Below, in pieces: positions 57,311-64,000 of a stretch of 64,000 nt of DNA. Within the stretch, counting starts at the first letter, position 1, and each line of letters starts with the position of its first letter. A program made the translations under genes and the position numbers. The notes below the pieces were generated by a model. That model saw only the letters and a program-made list of their open reading frames with translations, was not told the DNA's origin and did not search any database. Origin of the DNA: CBDBEU01 sp965204565 (GTDB lineage: Bacteria; Pseudomonadota; Alphaproteobacteria; Rhizobiales; TMED25); assembly GCA_965204565.1 (NCBI GenBank), contig CBDBEU010000004.1:868001-932000 (forward strand). Reading direction: 5' to 3'.

Positions 57311-59216
57311 CATCGCCAAGGGCTTGACCCGCCTCGATGCCGAGAGCGCCAAGGGCGGCGGCGGCGATGGCCGGCGCATCAAGCCCGGCGTGCGAATATT
57401 GGGTCTCGGGCCTATCATGGTCGATGAAGCGGTCGGGCAGCATCAACGGCCTGATCTTGAGGCAGGCATCGAATGCGCCCTCATCGGCCAAGAGCTTCAT
57501 TACATGGGCGGCAAAACCGCCAACCGCACCCTCTTCGATGGTAATCAGTACCTCATGATCGCGCGCCAGATCGAGGATCAGATCGCGGTCCAGCGGTTTG
57601 GCAAAACGGGCATCGGCCACCGTGGTCGACAGGCCAAAGGTCTGCAAACGATCAGCGGCGGCCAGACATTCGCCAAGCCTGCCGCCAAGGCTCAGCAGCG
57701 CCACGGCATTGCCCTCGCGCAGCACGCGACCACGCCCGATTTCCAACAGTTCCCGCTCGTCGGGGATCTCGACACCGATGCCCTCGCCGCGCGGATAGCG
57801 GAACGCAATAGGACCTTCATCATGGGCTGCGGCGGTTGCCACCATGCGCGCAAGCTCGGCCTCATCAGCGGCTGCCATGACGGTAAAGCCCGGCAGGCTG
57901 GCCAGATAGGTAATGTCGAACGAGCCGGCATGTGTCGCACCATCGGCGCCCACGAGTCCTGCGCGATCAATGGCAAAGCGCACTGGCAGGCCCTGGATGG
58001 CGACGTCATGCACCACCTGGTCATAGGCGCGCTGCAGGAAGGTCGAATAGATGGCGCAGAACGGGCGGTAGCCCTCGCTCGCCAGACCGGCGGCGAAGGT
58101 CACGCCATGCTGCTCGGCAATACCTACATCGAATGTGCGCTCCGGATAGGCCTCGCCAAATTTGTCGAGCCCGGTGCCGGACGGCATGGCGGCGGTAATC
58201 GCGACGATGCGGTCATCCTTGGCGGCTTGCCTGAGCAGGCTTGAGGCGAACACGCCGGTGTAACTCGGGGCATTGGGCTTGGGCTTGGACTGGGTGCCGG
58301 TGACGACGTCGAATTTGGCGACACCATGATATTTGTCGACCGATTTTTCCGCCGGCTCGTAGCCCTTGCCCTTCTGGGTGACGACATGGACCAGAACCGG
58401 GCCGTCGCGCGCATCGCGGACATTGCGCAAGATCGGGATCAGGTGGTCGAGATTGTGGCCGTCAATCGGCCCGACATAATAAAAGCCGAGCTCTTCGAAC
58501 AATGTGCCGCCGGTCCAGAAGCCGCGGCCGAATTCTTCCGCCCGCACGGCCTTTTCCTCAAGGGAGCGGGGCAGGTGATGGGCGAGGTTCTTGGCCACTT
58601 GGCGCAGCGAGCGATAGGTGTCGCCCGAGATCAGGCGCGCCAGATAGGCGCTCATGGCGCCCACCGGCGGTGCAATCGACATGTCATTGTCGTTGAGGAT
58701 CACGATCAGGCGCGAGCCGATCGAGCCGGCATTGTTCATCGCCTCATAGGCCATGCCGGCACTCATCGCTCCATCGCCGATCACCACGATGACGTTCTGA
58801 TCGCCGCCCGACAGATCACGCGCCACCGCCATGCCAAGGCCCGAGGAGATCGAGGTTGAGGAATGGGCGGCGCCGAACGGGTCGAATTCGCTTTCCGTCC
58901 GCTTGGTAAATCCGGACAATCCGCCGCCCTGGCGCAGCGTGCGGATGCGCTCGCGCCGGCCGGTGAGGATCTTGTGCGGATAGGCTTGATGGCCGACATC
59001 CCAGATCAGCCGATCGCGCGGCGTATCGAACAGATAATGCAGTGCCACAGTAAGCTCGACGACACCGAGCCCGGCGCCCAGATGGCCACCTGTGACCGAG
59101 ACGGCATCAATTGTCTCGGCGCGCAACTCATCGGCGAGCTGTGGCAGATCGCCCTCGTCCATTGCCCGCAAATCAGCAGGATCGCCAATACGATCAAGGA
59201 GTTGTCTGTCTGTCAT
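57303..59216 (-). CDS. dxs: 1-deoxy-D-xylulose-5-phosphate synthase
   Basis: Dxs condenses pyruvate and glyceraldehyde-3-phosphate in the first step of the MEP isoprenoid pathway. From the ATG at 59216 the protein has 637 residues (a GTG 9 nt upstream is an alternative). Thiamine-diphosphate motifs are GDGAMSAGMAYEAMNN and ILNDNDMSI; the transketolase signature is DVGIAEQHGVTFAAGLA; RFAIDRAGLVGADGATHAG carries substrate residues. It follows xseB with a 99-nt gap, as in other Rhizobiales. Confidence 0.95.
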   Translation of the reverse strand: MTDRQLLDRIGDPADLRAMDEGDLPQLADELRAETIDAVSVTGGHLGAGLGVVELTVALHYLFDTPRDRLIWDVGHQAYPHKILTGRRERIRTLRQGGGLSGFTKRTESEFDPFGAAHSSTSISSGLGMAVARDLSGGDQNVIVVIGDGAMSAGMAYEAMNNAGSIGSRLIVILNDNDMSIAPPVGAMSAYLARLISGDTYRSLRQVAKNLAHHLPRSLEEKAVRAEEFGRGFWTGGTLFEELGFYYVGPIDGHNLDHLIPILRNVRDARDGPVLVHVVTQKGKGYEPAEKSVDKYHGVAKFDVVTGTQSKPKPNAPSYTGVFASSLLRQAAKDDRIVAITAAMPSGTGLDKFGEAYPERTFDVGIAEQHGVTFAAGLASEGYRPFCAIYSTFLQRAYDQVVHDVAIQGLPVRFAIDRAGLVGADGATHAGSFDITYLASLPGFTVMAAADEAELARMVATAAAHDEGPIAFRYPRGEGIGVEIPDERELLEIGRGRVLREGNAVALLSLGGRLGECLAAADRLQTFGLSTTVADARFAKPLDRDLILDLARDHEVLITIEEGAVGGFAAHVMKLLADEGAFDACLKIRPLMLPDRFIDHDRPETQYSHAGLDAPAIAAAALGALGIEAGQALGDGV

Positions 59217-59315
59217 GGTATTCACAAATTGGCCCTGGCGCGACTCGTGCCGCTACTTTGTTTAGGAGTCTTATAGCATGTCAGCCGGATGAGTCTGCGG
59301 CTCGTTTCAGGTGTT

Positions 59316-59579
59316 CTAATTTTCGTCCACATCGAGCGGCGCGGAGCCGCTGGTGGTACCGTCGGACTTAAGCGTGATCTTCTCGACCCGCGCTTCGGCT
59401 TTCTTCAAAAGCTTTTCGCAATGGGCTTTCAGGGCTTCGCCGCGCTCATATTTGGCAATCGACTCTTCCAGTTCTATATCGCCGGATTCGAGCCGCTCGA
59501 CGATGCCTTCAAGCTCCTTGAGGGCGCCTTCGAACGTCATCTCGGCGATGTCCGCATCAGCGCTTTTTGCCTCGCTCAT
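59316..59579 (-). CDS. xseB: Exodeoxyribonuclease VII small subunit
   Basis: XseB binds XseA to form exonuclease VII, which degrades single-stranded DNA. The 87-residue protein has the characteristic three-helix core FEGALKELEGIVERLESGDI and ELEESIAKYERGEALKAHCE. Length and position upstream of dxs agree with the family. xseA is not in this window. Confidence 0.93.
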   Translation of the reverse strand: MSEAKSADADIAEMTFEGALKELEGIVERLESGDIELEESIAKYERGEALKAHCEKLLKKAEARVEKITLKSDGTTSGSAPLDVDEN

Positions 59580-59634
59580 GAGCCCAATGATCCTTCCTTG
59601 AAGTGTTGCATTTCCTGCTTGCAGCGCCGATATA

Positions 59635-60561
59635 TCATCCTTGGCTCAGAATGCGCAGATGCGCACCTGCTGAGGCCTCCAGACTGTTAAGATCATAGCC
59701 GCCTTCCAGCATCGATACGATGCGGCGCCCGCAATGATGATCGGTGAGCGCCATCAGCCTTTCGGTGATCCAGGCAAAATCGTCCTCCACCAACTCAAGC
59801 TGGGCCAAGGGGTCACGTATATGGGCATCGAAGCCTGCCGAAATCATGATCAGATCGGGCGCGAAGCGGTCAATCGCGGGCAGAATATGTTGGCTCATTA
59901 CCGCCTGAAACGCCTCGCCGCCATCGCCGGGCCGCAGTGGCGCGTTGAAAATATTTCCGCGCCCGGTTTCCGATGGCGAGCCGGTGCCCGGATAAAGCGG
60001 CATCTGGTGGGTCGAGGCGTAGAGCACCGAACGGTCGTTGAAAAACACCTCCTGGGTGCCGTTGCCGTGATGAACGTCGAAATCGACAATTGCCACCCGG
60101 TCCAGACAATGGACCTCGCGCGCATGGCGGGCGCCGACGGCAATCGAATTGAACAGGCAAAAGCCCATGGCGCGATCGCGCTCGGCGTGGTGACCGGGCG
60201 GGCGAACGGCGCAAAACGCGTTTGCTGCCTTACCTTCAAGCACCTTGTCGACAGCGAGCACCGCCGCACCCGAGGCGCGGCGTGCGGCTTCGAAACTGCC
60301 GGGCGAAAGATAGGTATCGGCATCGAGGCCGCCAAGGCCGGTATCGGGCTCTGCCTTGCGCACGTGCTCGATATGGGAGACCGGATGAACCCGGGCAATC
60401 GCTTCCAGATCGGCGAGCGGTGCGGCAATGCGCTCAAGTTCAAGATCCGGGGCCGCCTCAAGCATGCGCTCAAGGGCGCGCAGCCGCTCGGGCCGCTCGG
60501 GATGGCCCGCCGGGCCCTCATGATCGAGTGCGGCGGGGTGGGAGATATAAAGTGTGGTCAT
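59635..60561 (-). CDS. Histone deacetylase family protein (acetylpolyamine amidohydrolase-like)
   Basis: The 308-residue arginase-deacetylase-fold enzyme removes acetyl groups from amines. Zinc and catalytic residues are in RPPGHHAE (tandem His), AIVDFDVHHGNGTQE (Asp-x-His) and ISAGFDAHIRDP (last Asp), with VSMLEGGYDL near the end. Bacterial members act on acetylpolyamines or unknown substrates, since bacteria lack histones. It is upstream of xseB with a 55-nt gap on the same strand. Confidence 0.9.
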   Translation of the reverse strand: MTTLYISHPAALDHEGPAGHPERPERLRALERMLEAAPDLELERIAAPLADLEAIARVHPVSHIEHVRKAEPDTGLGGLDADTYLSPGSFEAARRASGAAVLAVDKVLEGKAANAFCAVRPPGHHAERDRAMGFCLFNSIAVGARHAREVHCLDRVAIVDFDVHHGNGTQEVFFNDRSVLYASTHQMPLYPGTGSPSETGRGNIFNAPLRPGDGGEAFQAVMSQHILPAIDRFAPDLIMISAGFDAHIRDPLAQLELVEDDFAWITERLMALTDHHCGRRIVSMLEGGYDLNSLEASAGAHLRILSQG

Positions 60562-60595
60562 CTGCGTTTTTTTATCCGCGGTCTCAATGCCCGGC

Positions 60596-62383
60596 TCAAG
60601 CGCCCGATTGAGGCAGTTTGTAAAGACCGATGGCCTCGCCGCCGCTCATCACCGTGCGGCGCAAGGCGGCGGTTTCGCCAAGCGAGGTCTCAGCGAACAG
60701 GCGCGCCAATAATATTCTCTCAGCGCGGGCCGCCTCATCGCTCATCTTTTGGCTTGCGGCCAGCGCGCCGCGCGCCAGAAAGCCGGCGCCGGAGGCAAGT
60801 GCGAACAGCCGTAAGTAGGGCGTTGCCCCGGTGAGCACGGCGGTCGTGTCGGCACCGGCGGTCTGGACGATCCAGTCGGTAGCTTCGGCCAAATCGTCAA
60901 CCGCCTTGTTAAACCGGTAGCCGAGACGGCCGAACATCGGCTCGTTGGAGGCGATTGCATTGTCTGCGATCTGGCGCAACTCGGCGATCATCGCATGGGC
61001 GGCCTCGCCCTGATCGCGCGCCACTTTGCGCAAGGCCAGATCAATCGCCTGAATGCCGTTGGTGCCTTCATAGATCGGCAGAATGCGGGCGTCGCGCAAA
61101 TGCTGGGCAGCGCCGGTCTCTTCCATATAGCCGGTGCCGCCATGGACCTGAATGCCGGCCGAGGCGACCTCGACACTGACATCGGTTGCAAAGGACTTGG
61201 CGATCGGGGTCAGGAGATCGGCCCTGGCCTCCGCCACCTTGCGGGCCTCATCGTCGCTGCCGTAGCGCGCAAGATCGATCGCTACCGCGGCATTGAAGCA
61301 GATGGAGCGCGCCGCTGCGGTATGCGCGCGCATCGAGGCCAGCATGCGGTGCACATCGGGATGGCGCGCGATCAGTGCCGGACTGCCATCTTTGTCGCTG
61401 CCATCCTGTCCCTGACGGCGCTCATGGGCATAGGCAATGGCCTGTTGGGTGGCGCGCTCGGCAATGCCGACGCCCTGAATGCCGACCATCAGGCGGGCCA
61501 GATTCATCATCGTGAACATTGCCGCGAGACCGTGATGCGGCTCTCCGACCAAATAGCCGGCCGCACCGCCTTCCTCGCCATAGGACATGACGCATGTGGG
61601 GCTGCCATGAATGCCGAGCTTTTCCTCAAGCCTGATGGCGCACACGTCGTTCGCCTCGCCCACCGTGCCGTCTTCACCGACCAGCCGCTTGGGCACCAGA
61701 AACAGCGAAATGCCGTGCGTTCCGGCCGGCGCGTCGGGCAGCCGGGCGAGCACTAGGTGAATGATGTTTTCAGTCCATTGCTGATCGCCATAGGTGATGT
61801 AGATCTTCTGGCCGGTGATGCGGTAGGAGCCGTCATCATCGGGCACGGCGCGGGTGTTGACGGCGGCAAGGTCGGAGCCTGCCTGCGGCTCGGTCAGGTT
61901 CATGGTTCCCGACCATTCGCCTGAAATCATCTTGCCGAGATAACGCTGCTTCAGTGCATCAGTGCCATGGGCGGCAATCGCCGATGCCGCCCCCTGGGTC
62001 AAGAGTGTGGAGAGCGCGAACGACATCGCTGCGGCATTGATCATCTCCGCCACCGCGACATTGAGCGCATAGGGAAGGCCCTGACCGCCAAAGTCCGGAT
62101 CGGCGGAAAGTCCCATCCAGCCACCCGCGCACCAAGCGTGGTAGGCTTCGGCAAAACCCGGCGGCGTTACCACCACGCCGTCTTCAAGGCGTGCCGGCTC
62201 AAGGTCGCCGGTGCGGTTCAAGGGCGCCACCACATCGGAGGCAAACCGTCCCGCCTCGCTCAGCACCGCTTCCAGCATCTCCGGGCCGATATCCTCAAAC
62301 GCACCGGTGCCGGCAAGTTGTTGAAATTCGGCCATGTGTTCTAGTGCGAAAACAACGTCCGCCACCGGTGCGGCAAAGGTCAT
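60596..62383 (-). CDS. Acyl-CoA dehydrogenase
   Basis: The 595-residue FAD enzyme introduces a 2,3-double bond into an acyl-CoA. FAD and substrate motifs include GEWSGTMNLTEPQAGSDLAA, AIRLEEKLGIHGSPTCVMSY and QVHGGTGYMEETGAAQHLRD; the catalytic Glu is in YEGTNGIQ. A C-terminal extension of about 150 residues, as in the long AcdA/FadE-like group, is present. It precedes the deacetylase-like gene on the same strand (34-nt gap) and is divergent from tsaC. Confidence 0.92.
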   Translation of the reverse strand: MTFAAPVADVVFALEHMAEFQQLAGTGAFEDIGPEMLEAVLSEAGRFASDVVAPLNRTGDLEPARLEDGVVVTPPGFAEAYHAWCAGGWMGLSADPDFGGQGLPYALNVAVAEMINAAAMSFALSTLLTQGAASAIAAHGTDALKQRYLGKMISGEWSGTMNLTEPQAGSDLAAVNTRAVPDDDGSYRITGQKIYITYGDQQWTENIIHLVLARLPDAPAGTHGISLFLVPKRLVGEDGTVGEANDVCAIRLEEKLGIHGSPTCVMSYGEEGGAAGYLVGEPHHGLAAMFTMMNLARLMVGIQGVGIAERATQQAIAYAHERRQGQDGSDKDGSPALIARHPDVHRMLASMRAHTAAARSICFNAAVAIDLARYGSDDEARKVAEARADLLTPIAKSFATDVSVEVASAGIQVHGGTGYMEETGAAQHLRDARILPIYEGTNGIQAIDLALRKVARDQGEAAHAMIAELRQIADNAIASNEPMFGRLGYRFNKAVDDLAEATDWIVQTAGADTTAVLTGATPYLRLFALASGAGFLARGALAASQKMSDEAARAERILLARLFAETSLGETAALRRTVMSGGEAIGLYKLPQSGA

Positions 62384-62483
62384 GGAGAGCCTCTGGGTTT
62401 GTTGGCCGGCGCGCGGGGTGCTTGCGGGCCCCGGCCTGTGCGATCACATTGTGAGAACCTTATCGCTGCAATGCACAAGGTCA

Positions 62484-63497
62484 ATGCACATGAATGCCCG
62501 CCCGGCTGGCACCGAAATGATGGAAAATTTGATCCGCGAGACTGATACGCGCGCCATTGCCGAGGCGGCGGCGGCCATCCGCGCAGGCGCGCTCATCGCG
62601 TTCCCCACCGAAACCGTCTATGGGCTCGGCGCCAATGCCGAGAATGGCGAGGCGGTGGCACGCATTTTCGCAGCTAAGAGCCGGCCGCGCCTCAACCCAT
62701 TGATCATCCATCTGGCGCGGATCGACGATGCGCGGGCGCAAGGGGTTTTTTCAGCTCAAGCCGAACGTCTGGCACGTGCCTTCTGGCCGGGACCTCTGAC
62801 GCTGGTGGTGCCGAAGTCTGCTGGCTGCACGGTGGCCGAGATCGCCACCGCCGGGCTCGACACAATTGCATTGCGGGTGCCGGGCGGGGCTATCGCGCAA
62901 AGTCTGCTGATTGAAGCCGGTGTGCCGATCGCCGCACCGAGTGCCAATATCTCCGGCCGCGTCAGCGCCACAATAGCCGCCCATGTGGCGCAGGATCTGG
63001 GCGGTTCCATCGCCATGGTACTCGATGGAGGCAACACCACCCATGGCATTGAATCAACGATTGTCCGCGCCATTGAAGGCGAGCTGGTAAGTTTGCTACG
63101 CGCAGGTGCGATTGAGCGCGGCCAGATTGAGGCAGCACTTGACTGCTCTGTGGCATTGGCCGAAACGGAAGACATCACCGCTCCCGGACAACTTGAAAGC
63201 CACTATGCGCCGCACGCTAGGCTGCGCCTTGATGCCGGCGACGTGCGACCGGGTGAGGTTCTTGTCGCCTTTGGCGTGCCGCCCGATGGTGTTACAGCAG
63301 ACCTCAACCTGTCGCCGTCAGGCGATCTGGTCGAAACCGCCGCCAATCTGTTCTGTTTTTTGAGAAAGCTCGATGACATGGGGGCGGAGTGCGCGGCAAT
63401 CATGCCGATACCCGAACATGGCTTCGGGGAAGCGATAAACGACCGCCTGCTGCGCGCTTCAGCGCCGCGCCAGGCGCAGGAGGAAAAGCAGACATGA
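62484..63497 (+). CDS. L-threonylcarbamoyladenylate synthase (TsaC/Sua5 type)
   Basis: This enzyme makes the threonylcarbamoyl-AMP used for the t6A37 modification of ANN-decoding tRNAs. The YrdC domain shows IAFPTETVYGLGANA, KSRPRLNPLIIHLA, PGPLTLVVPKS and IAAPSANISGRVSAT. A C-terminal Sua5 domain follows (QLESHYAPHARLRL, GVPPDGVTADLNL), so it is the long Sua5 form. Start choice is uncertain: ATGs at 62490, 62517 and 62520 are also possible. The stop overlaps the next ORF start (ATGA). Confidence 0.9.
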   Translation: MHMNARPAGTEMMENLIRETDTRAIAEAAAAIRAGALIAFPTETVYGLGANAENGEAVARIFAAKSRPRLNPLIIHLARIDDARAQGVFSAQAERLARAFWPGPLTLVVPKSAGCTVAEIATAGLDTIALRVPGGAIAQSLLIEAGVPIAAPSANISGRVSATIAAHVAQDLGGSIAMVLDGGNTTHGIESTIVRAIEGELVSLLRAGAIERGQIEAALDCSVALAETEDITAPGQLESHYAPHARLRLDAGDVRPGEVLVAFGVPPDGVTADLNLSPSGDLVETAANLFCFLRKLDDMGAECAAIMPIPEHGFGEAINDRLLRASAPRQAQEEKQT

Positions 63498-64000
63498 ATG
63501 CGGGCATGGCCGGTGGCGGGGTGAGAGCCATTGAGGCTCCCAGCGCAGCAACTCTCAAGCGATTTGCCGGGATTGTCGGAGAGCGCTACGCGCTCAGCGA
63601 TGCAACCGATATGGCGCCTTATCTTTCCGAACCACGCGATCTGTTCCATGACGCAGCTGCAATGGTGCTCAGGCCCGGCTCGGTGGAAGAGGTGAGCCGG
63701 GTCATGGCGCTTGCCCATGAGACCGGTACGGCGATTGTGCCACAGGGCGGCAATACCGGCCTGGTCGGCGGTCAGGTACCGATTGCCAGCGGAGCGGAAG
63801 TGGTGGTCTCGCTTGGCCGGCTGAATAAAATTCGCGAGATCGATATCGCCACCAACGCAATGATCGCCGAGGCCGGCGTGGTGCTTGAGACCATCCAGAA
63901 TGTGGCGGCGGAGGCCGGGCGGCTGTTTCCGCTCAGCCTTGGCGCTGAAGGCTCGTGCCAGATCGGCGGCAATCTTTCGACCAATGCCGGCGGCACGGCG
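63494..64000 (+). CDS. FAD-linked oxidase (D-2-hydroxyacid dehydrogenase type), 5' part
   Basis: The frame starts at an ATG overlapping the tsaC stop and runs off the window after 169 codons. The N-terminal PCMH FAD-binding domain is clear: LSEPRDLFHDAAAMVLRPGS, the FAD pyrophosphate loop VPQGGNTGLVGGQVP and GAEGSCQIGGNLSTNAGG. Members oxidise D-lactate or D-2-hydroxyglutarate. The C-terminal substrate domain is outside the window, so the substrate is open. Confidence 0.88.
   Translation, partial: MNAGMAGGGVRAIEAPSAATLKRFAGIVGERYALSDATDMAPYLSEPRDLFHDAAAMVLRPGSVEEVSRVMALAHETGTAIVPQGGNTGLVGGQVPIASGAEVVVSLGRLNKIREIDIATNAMIAEAGVVLETIQNVAAEAGRLFPLSLGAEGSCQIGGNLSTNAGGTA

Noticed and set aside
57324..58244. 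Plus-strand frame of 306 codons opposite dxs
   Set aside because: Antisense shadow of dxs without any protein motif.
59734..60834. Plus-strand frame of 366 codons opposite the deacetylase-like gene
   Set aside because: Antisense shadow; composition follows the codon periodicity of the real gene and it spans the boundary of two minus-strand genes.

Overview
The window is a GC-rich stretch from an alphaproteobacterium, most likely of the order Hyphomicrobiales (Rhizobiales). The evidence is the gene order nrdR-ribD-ribE-ribH-nusB-thiL, hppA, bamE / CBP3-like chaperone, DUF177-plsX-fabH-ihfA-MerR, the pair serC-serA behind a candidate serC leader RNA, xseB-dxs-tlyA, a CheZ-like protein of the kind seen in this group, and an Ate/Bpt-type N-end-rule transferase. 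I cannot name the genus from sequence alone.

Layout. 1-12.2 kb is a nearly intact housekeeping block: riboflavin synthesis, NusB, thiamine kinase, an MFS transporter, a K+-independent-type proton-pumping pyrophosphatase, BamE, and phospholipid/fatty-acid initiation (plsX, fabH), IHF alpha and a MerR regulator. Its one broken gene is DUF177/yceD. From the tRNA-Pro at 12.4 kb to 31.6 kb lies an accessory zone of insertion-sequence debris, AT-rich inserts and gene fragments. It still holds some intact genes: a Gfo/Idh oxidoreductase, a gamma-glutamyltransferase, a fructosamine-kinase-like protein, a threonine-dehydratase-like enzyme, CheZ, tRNA-Lys and a PD-(D/E)XK-type nuclease. 31.7-42.7 kb carries parC, mscS, bpt, serA and serC, interrupted at 36-39.8 kb by a broken dehydrogenase, a BrnTA pair with a dead toxin, and IS630 and IS30 remnants. 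42.8-57.3 kb is a second decayed zone: aldehyde dehydrogenase and nucleotide-sugar epimerase fragments joined through an IS1380 piece, IS5, two SMP-30 lactonases, a cupin, an FMN-dependent hydroxyacid dehydrogenase between two long hairpins, then a decayed catabolic cluster ending in an IS1380 copy that cuts tlyA. 57.3-64 kb is again intact core: dxs, xseB, a histone-deacetylase-like amidohydrolase, an acyl-CoA dehydrogenase, TsaC/Sua5 and the start of an FAD-linked oxidase.

Main message. Core genes are read cleanly from start to stop, whereas accessory genes next to IS elements carry frameshifts, internal deletions and stop codons (at least four at positions where tryptophan is expected). 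The IS elements are themselves mostly dead: IS1380 x3, IS5 x2 plus one remnant, an IS427-type IS5 relative, and IS3, IS30, IS630, IS21 and ISNCY-like remnants. This looks like ongoing genome reduction after IS expansion rather than random sequencing error. I did not find a CRISPR array or an obvious multi-gene novel system. The items most worth a second look are a 42-nt perfect palindrome that rewrites a conserved motif in hppA, a 540-bp AT-rich insertion with 6-bp flanking repeats inside an efflux adaptor gene, a 36-nt spacerless palindrome, a truncated PEP-CTERM-like gene, an orphan PD-(D/E)XK nuclease, and IS1380-mediated fusion junctions.
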